Origin: Latrodectus hesperus
Taxonomy: Eukaryota > Arthropoda > Arachnida > Araneae > Theridiidae
NCBI GenBank assembly: GCA_037975125.1
Contig: CM075855.1
Coordinates: 79,353,445-79,417,444, forward strand
Direction of reading: 5' to 3'
DNA: 64,000 nucleotides
Part shown: piece by piece, positions 37,097-47,000 of the stretch
Layout: each line of letters opens with the position of its first letter
Numbering within the stretch: position 1 is the stretch's first letter
Notes under the pieces: generated by a model
The model's input: only the letters and a program-made list of their open reading frames with translations
Told to the model about the DNA's origin: nothing
Database searches by the model: none
Translations under genes and position numbers: made by a program

Positions 37097-37199
37097 TTTT
37101 CCAGTTATTTAGCATAAAATATATTTGATTTACCATATTATGTATTTTAATCAAACTATTTTTACTTAGATTTATTCATACCATCTATTTTGAATCCAA

Positions 37200-37275
37200 A
37201 ACTTGATATGATGACAAATCCTTGAAGATGAATATTATTGATTATTTTTACTTCCTTGGCTGTCTGAAGCAATTA
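37200..37275 (+). ncRNA. U14-like C/D snoRNA, 28S-type guide (copy 5)
   Basis: C ATGATGA 37208-37214, D CTGA 37264-37267. Same sequence over the mature region as 26865-26940. Confidence 0.82.
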
Positions 37276-37524
37276 AATGCATTATATTTTAATGACTAAA
37301 ACTGTTTGGAATTTTAGTGATATTAAGCAAAGGTTTACTGTTAGCTTAGTTATAAATTTCCAGTTGGAATCTTAATTATGCTTGGTAGAATGATACATTA
37401 CTTCTAAAGTCTTAAGTACAGTATGATTTTGACTTCTCCTTGTGTCATAAATGACAGTTGATATTTTGCTTCATATGTACATATCATACCCAAACGTATA
37501 TTTCATGCCCTGTGTAAAAAATTC

Positions 37525-37593
37525 AAACAATGATGATATTTTGTACCGCTCCAGACTGACACATAGTGAGTGATTAACAATTATCTGAAATAT
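37525..37593 (+). ncRNA. C/D snoRNA family A, copy 6
   Basis: C ATGATGA 37530-37536, D' 37556-37559, D 37585-37588; the CCAGA guide variant, identical to 27190-27258. Confidence 0.82.
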
Positions 37594-37785
37594 ATAATTT
37601 CTTTACTTCCCCTTTAGGATTGAATTTCTAAAGATACATAAACTGCAAATGTTTTACATGTTTCTTATAGAAATGTTGTTCTTCAATAACTAAAGTGTTG
37701 TATATATCATGCAGTTATGAAACATTATCTTATAAAAACAGATTTTATGATACATTTAATAGAAATTCAATCTTAATATTTTCAT

Positions 37786-37842
37786 TGCGATATGATTTTG
37801 TGCTGTTCTACATTGATATGTAGTTGGTAATTAACATCTTGC
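37786..37842 (+). pseudogene. C/D snoRNA family A relic
   Basis: TATGATTTTGTGCTGTTCTA aligns with the relic at 27450; no D boxes. Confidence 0.5.
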
Positions 37843-37884
37843 ATTTGTTCTTTCCTTATAAATGAATTCAGTATTATTGGTCTA

Positions 37885-37953
37885 TTCTAATGATGAAGCT
37901 TTGTACCGCTCCAGTCTGATGTTTAGTGAGTGATTAACAACAATCTGACTAAT
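37885..37953 (+). ncRNA. C/D snoRNA family A, copy 7
   Basis: C ATGATGA 37890-37896, D' CTGA 37916-37919, C' TGAGTGA 37927-37933, D CTGA 37945-37948; guide TTGTACCGCTCCAGT. Confidence 0.83.
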
Positions 37954-38094
37954 GTGATATTTTCTTCACACTTAGCTTAAAATGTTTCAACAAATTCCTC
38001 ACATTTTACTTGAAATATTTTAAATGTAATTTTGCACAAAATATATTTTATAGTTTTAGATTTATCAATACTATAAGCTTGAATTTCATATTTC

Positions 38095-38132
38095 ATTATT
38101 TTTACTTTCTTGGGCTGTCTAAAGCAAACTGA
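38095..38132 (+). pseudogene. U14-like relic
   Basis: ACTTTCTTGGGCTGTCTAAAGCAAA: guide altered, D box CTAA, no C box. Confidence 0.5.
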
Positions 38133-38283
38133 AATCCAAATAATTTTATTGAAAAGATGGAACTAAGTTTACAGTTTTCAACTAAGTCCACTAACAAGTA
38201 AGAACTAAGTCAATTGTTCCGTAAGTGATGACCCTGTGATTAGCTTGCAAATTGGTTCTTGTTTTTAAATTCCAATTGGCTTC

Positions 38284-38362
38284 AATACTTGCTAAGATGA
38301 TAAATTAGAAAATTTGATATTAAATGATATTTTACTTCCTTGGATGTCTGAGGCTGGTATTG
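38284..38362 (+). ncRNA. U14-like C/D snoRNA, 18S-type guide (copy 4)
   Basis: D CTGA 38348-38351 and guide ACTTCCTTGGATGT are intact. The C box is AAGATGA (38294-38300, one deviation) and the outer stem is AATACT/GGTATT with a G:U. It may have reduced activity. Confidence 0.65.
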
Positions 38363-38582
38363 GTTTTCTATTTGCCATTTGTGTATCTTAATGCTGCATT
38401 TTACTCTGTTTTATAATGTATTGAATTATGCATTTTGTATTTCATTTAGAGAAAATTGACTTTTAGCATTTTACATAATTAGTACTCCTCTAAGTTGCTG
38501 TATTTTGAGTGGTTACTTTTCTGACTTAAATATTGATGTATTTTGCTTTCGTGGAATGGTTATTAAGTGATCATAATACATT

Positions 38583-38651
38583 CCAATATGATGAAATTTT
38601 GTACCGCTCCAGTCTGACATATAGTGAGTGATTAACAATTTTCTGATAATC
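38583..38651 (+). ncRNA. C/D snoRNA family A, copy 8
   Basis: C ATGATGA 38588-38594, D' CTGA 38614-38617, C' GTGAGTGA, D CTGA 38643-38646; guide TTTTGTACCGCTCCAGT. Confidence 0.83.
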
Positions 38652-39239
38652 TAATTTGCTTATTTTTTCCTTTATCTATTTTCAATTGAATTTATTAATA
38701 CTGGTACATTGTTCGTACAACTCCTGGAATTTTGACTTTTTAAAAATCATGAATCACTCCTGCAATTTTTACTTAAACATATGCATATTTTGTTTGAAAA
38801 TATAATTTTTTGTAGTTTTTTATATTTTAAAATTTTCTATGAAAAATTGAAAACAAAATTATTTAAGTGTTATCTCTTAATATTACCAGATGACAGCACT
38901 ATTGCTATTTCATGCATAACTGTTAAGTAAAATGAAGATTAAGTTTAGCCACATTAGCTTCATCATCCAGTTAAATTAGTGGGTGTAATGTTAAGAATTA
39001 TGTGTGTTAAATAATCCCCAATTGGGTGATGTAATGCAATCAGGTGGTTCATTTTACTTGAATTTTTTTTTGCTTGTTCTCTTTATATTATAAAATTCAC
39101 TGAATATTGATATTTCAATTTAAAATTTCCGAATTAAAATATACTTTACATACCTTCCTTAGTGAAAATAGTGTGTAATTTCATTAAACCAAGAAAAGTT
39201 TTATTTATCAATGAAATGAAGGCTGAAATAAGTTATCTA

Positions 39240-40420
39240 ATATGTCTGGTGGAAAGTGTCTTTTAACAATCAATGACCAATGGACTCTGGACAAGCCATT
39301 CAACAATTGGCTTTTTGTGGTTTATTAGAAACATGTGCCCATTGTTTATCTAGTTTGCAAGAAAGACTGTATAGTGCAACCACCAGGAGTTGGCGGGTGT
39401 GACCTAAAAGTCACATGTTACCAGAGAAGTCTATTTCAACAATTTAGCGAGCGGAGGAGAAAACGAGGAGAAAGCGCCTCAATCTAGGTTACCTCATTTG
39501 GCTAATTAGCACCTTTAGATGTAGAATGATAATAAATTATGTATGTGTTATGCTTTTTCGAAGAATTCAAATACGAGAATTGAAATATATAAATACATAT
39601 GTTAAGCTATGTTAAAAAAAAACATTTAAAATGAAAATACTTTTATTTTGCCATGAAAATTTCATTATTAGATAGATTTTAGAATTTAATTTGTTCACAA
39701 GAACAGGAACAAAACCTGTTTGTAGGCCAATAAGTTAACAACGAACGAAAGATAATTTTTATGCCCAAAATTTGTATATTTTTATTTTGTGTTATTGCAA
39801 AAATTTTTGAGAAAATAGGGAAGTGTGAGATTTTCTAGAATATGCTTGTTAAGTTAATTTAGATGAAGACACTTTTTACATAAGGAACTTCCATTTTAGG
39901 CTAGAAAGAAACTCCTTAAGTAATAAATTAACTTTTTACAGCCTTTTTTATTCGAGATACATACATTCTTTGCACAGTTCTAAGAGAAACGCCGGTAGCA
40001 GCCGCAGTACGTTCCTGTGCTTTCGGAATTGGTATCGATAGCGAAGTAGACTTTGCTTCATTTTCAAAAATATAATGCATTGTTATTAATGATGTTATGT
40101 TCTTTAGAACGCAATGTTATCCCTGTTAGAGACATGATGTGTTGTTCTGAAAAGAACAGTTTTAATACAATTAAAAATACTGAAAATCAAGAGCGCTGAG
40201 AATACAACCTTCTAGGCTAAGTAGAAAGCAAAGAATGAAGAGGAGAAAATCGTGTTCTTCACCAATGAAAAGAATGGGTGAAGAATTTGTTTTAATCCTT
40301 AACTGCGTGATTATTTAACTGTCCAAACCTCTGGAAGAATGAACCCTTCCACCGGACACAGATCTCACCAGCTTTCTCGTGATGGTTTAGTAATATTTCA
40401 AATCTGTAAACTGTCAAACC
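39240..40420. other. foreign-looking island inside intron 2
   Basis: This stretch breaks the regular snoRNA spacing and is locally GC-richer (39380-39490: GGAGTTGGCGGGTG, GCGAGCGGAGGAG). On the minus strand 40043-39944 encodes PIPKAQERTAAATGVSLRTV and a further QRMYVSRIKK, a helix-turn-helix-like piece resembling transposase N-termini. It is probably an inserted, eroded DNA transposon, but I found no inverted repeats. Confidence 0.45.
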
Positions 40421-40959
40421 CCATATGAAAAGGGAAAAAAGATGTATTTATTAGAGTGGGCTGTATATGCCAAAATATCTTCTCATTTAAGATTTTAAGT
40501 GTACAAATTATATATTTAAAATTTTGGAAGCATGAAAGAGTTAAATACATCTTCAAATTTTCAATAAATTAATAAATATTAATGTAAAAGATGTTTAAAA
40601 AAACTTCAAAATCACCCATTATTTTACACAATGTATAATTTAATAATGAAAAAAGTATTGTATATTTAAATACTGATATTGATAATGTAAAAAAATTTTT
40701 GTGGTTTTTAAGTAATCATTAAATATAATTATAACTTAGATGTAAAATAGTCATTAATTTTTACTTTTATTTATTTCTATTTAATTGAAAAATGTTGCAT
40801 ATACATAATCATATGCATATTTGGTTAAGAGCATTTGATAAAATTAAAAAAGGTATGTAAAATGATGTCGATACTTCCTGGAAATTTTTGTCTTTGACTC
40901 CTGGAATTTGATTCTTGGAAATGTGTATAATCCCTGCTATTAGTTTGAATTTCAAATTC

Positions 40960-41016
40960 GCTTAATAATTGAAGATGAATATTTGTAATTACTTCCTTGA
41001 CTGTCTACAGCGACAA
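40960..41016 (+). pseudogene. U14-like relic, D box mutated
   Basis: GAAGATGAATATTTG then ACTTCCTTGACTGTCTACAG: the D box is CTAC and the C box is missing. Confidence 0.55.
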
Positions 41017-41275
41017 TAAATGCAAAAAATTTTAATCACAGATTGTCTTGAAGGTTTAGTGATGTTAAGTGAAGATTTACAGTAAATTATAATAAATTTC
41101 CAGTTGGCATCTTAATCACACTTGGTAGAATGATAAATCATTTGTAAAGTTCATTGCAGTATGGTATAATTTGGTTTCCTTGAAGTGTTTGAAATAATTG
41201 ATATTTTGCTTCACGAGTACATATCTTTATACACAGATGTACCTTTAGTGCCCTCTGTTAAAAAAAAATTCTAAC

Positions 41276-41344
41276 TTAATATGATGATATTTTGTACCGC
41301 TCCAGTCTGACATATAGTGAATGATTAACAATTATCTGATATTT
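41276..41344 (+). ncRNA. C/D snoRNA family A, copy 9
   Basis: C ATGATGA 41281-41287, D' 41307-41310, D 41336-41339. C' is TGAATGA where copy 1 has TGAGTGA, one of the few differences between the duplicated tracts. Confidence 0.83.
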
Positions 41345-41602
41345 AGAATTATATACATTTTCCCCCTTGAATTTAATTTTTAAATAGACATGCAAAATTT
41401 GCAGTTAATATATCTTATAAATGTTGCTCTTCACATAACTAAGGTGTTGTAAAACACCATGCATTTGTAAAGCATCATAAAATCTTTCTTTTAGGATACA
41501 TTTAAAAGAAATTCAATGTTTATATTTTAGTTGATATGTAGTTGGTAATAAACATCTTGCATTTGTTCTTTCCTTGTAAAGGAATTCAGAATTATCAATC
41601 TA

Positions 41603-41671
41603 TTTTAATGATGAGGTTTTGTACCGCTCCAGTCTGATGTTTAGTGAGTGATTAACAACTGTCTGACTAAT
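41603..41671 (+). ncRNA. C/D snoRNA family A, copy 10
   Basis: C 41608-41614, D' 41634-41637, D 41663-41666; same mature sequence as 26685-26753. Confidence 0.82.
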
Positions 41672-41782
41672 GTGAGATTTTCCAGTTATTTGGCATAAAA
41701 TATATTTATGATTTACCATAATATGTATTTTAATCAAACTATTTTTACTTAGATTTATTCATACCATCTATTTTGAATCCAA

Positions 41783-41858
41783 AACTTGATATGATGACAA
41801 ATCCTTGAAGATGAATATTATTGATTATTTTTACTTCCTTGGCTGTCTGAAGCAATTA
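41783..41858 (+). ncRNA. U14-like C/D snoRNA, 28S-type guide (copy 6)
   Basis: C ATGATGA 41791-41797, D CTGA 41847-41850; duplicate of 26865-26940. Confidence 0.82.
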
Positions 41859-42107
41859 AATGCATTATATTTTAATGACTAAAACTGTTTGGAATTTTAG
41901 TGATATTAAGCAAAGGTTTACTGTTAGCTTAATTATAAATTTCCAGTTGGAATCTTAATTATGCTTGGTAGAATGATACATTACTTCTAAAGTCTTAAGT
42001 ACAGTATGATTTTGACTTCTCCTTGTGTCATAAATGACAGTTGATATTTTGCTTCATATGTACATATCATACCCAAACGTATATTTCATGCCCTGTGTAA
42101 AAAATTC

Positions 42108-42176
42108 AAACAATGATGATATTTTGTACCGCTCCAGACTGACACATAGTGAGTGATTAACAATTATCTGAAATAT
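42108..42176 (+). ncRNA. C/D snoRNA family A, copy 11
   Basis: C 42113-42119, D' 42139-42142, D 42168-42171; CCAGA guide variant, duplicate of 27190-27258. Confidence 0.82.
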
Positions 42177-42367
42177 ATAATTTCTTTACTTCCTCTTTAG
42201 GATTGAATTTCTAAAGATACATAAACTGCAAATGTTTTACATGTTTCTTATAGAAATGTTGTTCTTCAATAACTAAAGTGTTGTATATATCATGCAGTTA
42301 TGAAACATTATCTTATAAAAACAGATTTTATGATACATTAAATAGAAATTCAATCTTAATATTTTCA

Positions 42368-42538
42368 TTGCGATATGATTTTGTATTGTTCTAGGTTGAT
42401 ATATAGTGGGTAATTAGCAACTTGTATTTGTTCTTTCCTTGTAAAGGAATTCAGCATTATCGATCTATTTTAATGATGAAGTTTTGTGCCGCTAAAGTCT
42501 GATGGTTTAGTGAGTGATGAATGACTGTCTTGCTCCTC
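42368..42538 (+). pseudogene. two C/D snoRNA family A relics
   Basis: Duplicates of the relics at 27450-27510 and 27550-27620. The second keeps C ATGATGA at 42473-42479 but has the altered guide TGCCGCTAAAGT and no terminal D. Confidence 0.6.
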
Positions 42539-42616
42539 ATACTTTACTTAAAATGTATTTTTGCATAGGATAGATTTTTATAGGTTTAGATTTATTAATG
42601 CTCTTAGCTTTAATAT

Positions 42617-42689
42617 ATTTGCTATGATGAAAAGTCGTTGAAGATGAACATTACTGATTATTCTTACTTCCTTGGCTGTCTGAAGCAAT
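42617..42689 (+). ncRNA. U14-like C/D snoRNA, 28S-type guide (copy 7)
   Basis: C ATGATGA 42624-42630, D CTGA 42680-42683, stem TTGCT/AGCAA; duplicate of 27699-27771. Confidence 0.87.
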
Positions 42690-42975
42690 CTTAAATCTAA
42701 ATAAATTTCCAATTTATATCTTAAGCGGGCTTGGTAAAACAATACATTATTGTAAAGTTTCGTACTATATTATATATTTCATTTCCTTGATAGTTGGAGA
42801 TTGCTTAAATGTACATGTATTAAGTTATACTTTTCTTATTTTAAAATATTGTTCCAAGCAGAAATATCTAGTTTTATAAGCTTTTGTACTGGTCAACGCT
42901 TATGTATTTTGAGTAACAATTATCAGGTTTGAATTTTTATTTAAGTATATTTTATTTATATAAAAATATGGCAGT

Positions 42976-43051
42976 AGTTAATTATGATGATATTTTGTAC
43001 CGCTTCAGTCTGATGCATAATGAGTGAGTAAACAATTAACTGATGTTAACT
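42976..43051 (+). ncRNA. C/D snoRNA family A, copy 12 (guide point change)
   Basis: C 42984-42990 and the AGTTAA/TTAACT stem match 28058-28133, but the guide reads TACCGCTTCAGT instead of TACCGCTCCAGT, a change in the middle of the putative duplex since the duplication. Confidence 0.8.
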
Positions 43052-43155
43052 TTTACTTTATGTAAGAAATAAATTTAATGTTTAATATTCATTTCATTTT
43101 GTTTATGATAGCTCTTTGCAAATTACATCCTAATTTAATTGTCTTTAGAAGAGTT

Positions 43156-43235
43156 AACTTGCTGTGATGATATATCAAAGCATATATGATAAAAGATGAT
43201 TTATTTTAAACTTCCTTGGATGTCTGAAGCAAGTT
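43156..43235 (+). ncRNA. U14-like C/D snoRNA, 18S-type guide (copy 5)
   Basis: C GTGATGA 43164-43170, D CTGA 43224-43227, perfect 8-bp stem AACTTGCT/AGCAAGTT, guide CTTCCTTGGATGT. It differs from 28238-28317 by one base outside the guide core. Confidence 0.9.
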
Positions 43236-44548
43236 TTTGATTTTAAGTTATCAAATCATTATTTGATTATCAAGTTAGCAAATAGACCCATTATAATGTG
43301 CAGTCTGAAAAAAAATTTTCAATTTTGATTTTCCTGTGTTTAAATGCATAGGTAAATCAAATGGCAGCTTATTCATAATGGAAAATTATTCCCTGTTTTT
43401 GATTCCTCGTTTATATTTTATCCTTGATTTTGTGGTTTGCATTAAAAATAAGTTCCTCCCCCTCTCTTTTCATGCTGATGTTTATATTTTCGAAAATCAT
43501 AGTATAAAAGATTACATTTCTGACCACACATGAATTATCTGTAGAATTTATTGCACATTTGTGTGTGGTTTTGAAAGAAAATAAAGGAGGGTTAATGTAG
43601 TAAACCAAAGTTATTTTTAAATTCCAGTTTGTTAAAATATGAAAGAGGCACCCCAGTATGCAATTTTTCCAACTACTGTTTTCGTGATCTTATTGTGCTA
43701 AACCAAATTATCTGAAGGCAAAGAAATGATTTTAAGAACCTCCAGACTTCACATCAATAAAGCCACAATGTTGTGTCAAATGTTTCATAAAATACTGATT
43801 ATTTCATTTTTATTATTTTTACATGTGATTAATAGCAAAGGATTACTCTCCAATTTCATTAAAATTTCATTCTGATGAAATGGGATTAAATATGTCATGA
43901 TACTCTTTACAAAAAAATCTGAATTAATAGATTTTGGAATCAAGTTTATAGTCATTTACAGTATTTTAAGATCTTTATTAAAAATAGAGAATTGTAAATG
44001 ATCACTAAAAATTTTAATCTTATTGCAGCTCAGAATATGAATATATAATTTATTCCAGCCTTTTATTATCTAGTTAAAGCAAATTTATTTACTGTAAAAC
44101 ATCCAGTTGCTTATCTTGAAACTTCCACAAGTTTTTTTTAAAAAAAATAAAGAATATTGTTTTTATTTATTTATATTTTTGCTGCTGCATAGTTTTGGGA
44201 ACTTTCTAATTGCTTTTTAAAGATAAAACTAAATTGCTCATTAAACCAATTGTTCCCTAATTTAAGTTTTCTTTGTTATAATTAGATATTTAAACCAAAA
44301 TTTTAGACATTTTTTAAAATTTTTAGGGGAGTAATAAGAAATAAAAGTAACTGATAACCATTCACAATTCTTGGTTTTCTAGGAATTTTTTATTATAATA
44401 GTGTATTAAAATTAACAAATGATAAGTACCTTCTATGTGAAGGATGTTTTATAAGAAAATTATGAACTTGTATTTTCTTCCATGTATTTCAGAAAATTTT
44501 CTTATTCTTAATATTAAATTTCATTTTAATTTGAACTCAATTTTCCAG

Positions 44549-44854
44549 GAGCGAGTGGGTCGAAGGTGCAAAGCTCTTAGAGTTCTCAATTCTTATTGGG
44601 TGGCACAAGATTCCACTTACAAATTCTTTGAAGTAATTCTCGTTGATCCAGCTCATAATGCTATTCGAAATGATCCTAAAGCTAATTGGATTTGTGATGC
44701 TGTACACAAGCATCGTGAGTTGAGAGGATTGACATCAGCGGGCAGAAAATCTCGTGGTTTGGGCAAGGGTCCAAAATATGCTAAAACCACTGGAGGCTCA
44801 AGAAAAGCAAGCTGGAAGAGGCGAAACACCTTGCAATTACGTCGTAAACGATAG
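44549..44854 (+). CDS. RPL15: 60S ribosomal protein L15 (eL15), coding exon 3 (last)
   Basis: Encodes residues 104-204: [31 protein letters not shown], then the conserved [16 protein letters not shown] and [12 protein letters not shown]-terminus, TAG stop. The acceptor is TTTTCCAG ending at 44548. The three exons total 615 nt, i.e. 204 aa plus stop, the usual animal eL15 length. A polyadenylation signal AATAAA lies at 44873-44878, so the 3' UTR is very short. Confidence 0.97.
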   Translation, partial: ERVGRRCKALRVLNSYWVAQDSTYKFFEVILVDPAHNAIRNDPKANWICDAVHKHRELRGLTSAGRKSRGLGKGPKYAKTTGGSRKASWKRRNTLQLRRKR

Positions 44855-44879
44855 ACTTTGTGTAATTTCTGAAATAAAT

Positions 44880-45772
44880 TGTATGATAAGGAATTGGTTT
44901 CATTCTTTGAAGAAATTTAAAATTTTGTAAATTAACATGAAATAAATGGCACATTCAGTTGTCTATAATTTAAAAATAATTTCTTTGCTTTTTAATTCAC
45001 ACATTAGTAGATATTGAATAAGGAAACTACCTGTAAACTTTAAACTTACTTTCATTTTAAGGAAGAATTGGAACTATTTGCCTGTGAATATAATAACATT
45101 CTTGATACATATTATAGTAATTAGCTTATTTAACAAATGTTACATTTTTAAAATGTTGATAATTTTTTATTTTGATAAAATCTGGAGTATTAAAGATCTC
45201 GTTTTTATGCTTTCTGAATCGTTTTAGTTTTCGTTTATCTTTTTCATCGTCAACTTTTTAATTTGTGCAATTAACGTTAAAATTTAGCTGAGTTTTCAAG
45301 TGATAGAAGTTTCATTTTAGATTCCCTCCAGCTAAGAACTGTTAGAGTAATAAATCCTTAACATATAATATAATCGAAATTAAATTTTAAAGTTTTGCAT
45401 TTTACTGAGCCATTTATTTCATTTTATTTCTTATTAAATGAGTTTGGTGGTTGAAAAATACAAAATTTAAAAACATAACAAAATTAGTGTACAAACTCTG
45501 TATTCAGGTACAAATAAAATTAACACTTCGAACAAGATACCATGTAATAAGATGTTAATTTTAAACTTAATTTTTATTTATCTTAAGAATAGTGATATTA
45601 CTTTTTAACACGTAAGTTTCTTTATCAAAATAAGCAAACCCAGACTGTGCTAAAAGGGCGATTTTAAAGCGAAAATAACACACCTTAAGCATAAAATAGT
45701 TTCGACTATTAATGGGTTAAACGTTGCCGTTTTCATTATTTAATGACTCACAAAATAATCTTATGGTCTATG
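44880..45772. other. intergenic AT-rich stretch
   Basis: No gene recognised between the RPL15 poly(A) signal and the next transposon. Confidence 0.5.
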
Positions 45773-47000
45773 TACAACGTTTGGTAGCGGAAAATTTGCT
45801 TTAAATTTCTTTATTTATCAAGGCAATTAGCAAAAAATTCCATAGAAATACATTACGGCCGCCAAGATTGAGACAGCGGAAATATGCGTCGGCCTGGGTA
45901 ATAAAAGGGCTCTAGAATTGACTGAACTAGTTTTTCAGTGTCATCCGACGTAAATCTCGCACATTCTTCCTGCAATTTACTAATTAGTTCATTTCGCGAC
46001 GTGATATTGTGTTTTCGAATTTGTTTATCCAATTTTGACCACAAATGTTCGATTGGATTGGGGTCTAGTGACTGTGGTGGAGTGCGCAACTGTTTTGGAG
46101 TGTGATAGAGAAGATATTCCTTCACAATTATGGCTGTATGTTTCGGGTCTTTGTGTCTTGTTGGAAAATAAAGGAATTAGAAAGGTTTAAATTTCGATAC
46201 TGTCTCATAGATTTTTCTTTAGAATATCCAGATAAGCATATTTATCCATGACTTTGTCAATAGTGTGAAGATTTCCAACTCCTTTCGACGACATACACCC
46301 CCATACCATCACACCCGCAGCTCCATGTTTGACAGCTGGATTTAAATTTCTCAGATTCAATTCTGTGCCTGGTTTTCTCCATACAATAGAGTGGTCATTA
46401 ACTTTAAATATTGTAAATTTACTTTTATCTGACCAAATTTCATTGTTCAGAAGTTCTGCGAAGAGTTTAAAGTTTTGGCAAAAGCAATTCTTTTCTTTCT
46501 TTATGTCTCGGTAATGTAGACCTAGGTTTTCGTCCATGATAATCGGCCTTTCGCAACACTTTTCGTAGTTTCAGGAGAAAATCCCTTGTTGCTAGTTAAA
46601 AAAAAGTTGCAATGCTTGCAACAGAACGAGTTTAGGATTTTGCTTTATTCGTTAAAGAATTTTTCTTTCTTCTCTCTTCGTTAGCTTCTTCGGTCTCCCG
46701 CATCTTGGTTTTACAGCAAGACTTCCAGTGTCAAGATAGTTTTGAATAACTCTTTGTACACTAGAGAAAATGGTTTTACCAATATCACGAGTTTTACCTT
46801 CATCTCTCAATTTTATAATTGTCTCTTAACTAAAGGAATTTATTGGTTTTCATTTTCATCAAAGAAAACAGAATAACAACTTCCAATCAATGCGAAATGA
46901 ACTTCGGAAGTCAATTATTGCCTTGAAAGTGTAACCTTTGCATTCTCAAGTTTGAAATTTAAAAGTTAGATAAGAAGTCCCCCGACTCCTTTGCGTTGTA
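45773..47000 (-). mobile_element. Tc1-like DNA transposon, decayed
   Basis: Transposase on the minus strand from about 46870 to 45853. In order: HTH with SSVQRVIQNYLDTG and the CGRPKKLTKREK hook (about 46790-46670), a first-catalytic-Asp region EIWSDKSKFTIF (about 46430), KHGAAGVMVWGCMSSKGVGN (about 46330-46280), and SLDPNPIEHLWSKLD (about 46060). The segment holding the middle Asp (QQDN) near 46130-46200 is disrupted by frameshifts. Ends TACAACG (45773) and CGTTGTA (46994-47000) are inverted. A CAAGGCAATT-like block is shared inside both ends, so the inverted repeats may span tens of bases with indels. Confidence 0.8.

Larger units (their letters stand above)
37150..37790. repeat. third partial copy of the duplicated snoRNA tract
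   Basis: Matches 26815-27455 (offset about 10335) and 41735-42375 with only a handful of differences, and contains one U14-like and one family A snoRNA. Flanks are only distantly related, again implying a short homogenised tract. Confidence 0.82.
41280..44480. repeat. segmental duplication, copy 2
   Basis: Partner of 26360-29580. The duplicated block ends only about 70 bases before coding exon 3. Even non-functional stretches, such as the 65-codon chance frame at 43336-43533, are unchanged relative to 28418-28615. Confidence 0.88.
32710..44548 (+). other. RPL15: RPL15 intron 2, snoRNA host (11.8 kb)
   Basis: An unusually large intron for a ribosomal protein gene. It carries more than twenty snoRNA copies and relics from 34036 to 43235, all on the sense strand. 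Apart from these, 32710-34030, 35515-37000 and 38660-40950 show no gene; the last contains the foreign-looking island described separately. Confidence 0.85.

Noticed and set aside
26357..43051. U6 snRNA as target of family A guide
   Set aside because: Only 12 of 14 positions could pair with AUUGGAACGAUACA and two A:C mismatches interrupt the duplex.
22270..43235. CRISPR-like array reading of the regular repeats
   Set aside because: Spacing is hundreds of bases, units have snoRNA boxes and the host is a spliced eukaryotic gene.
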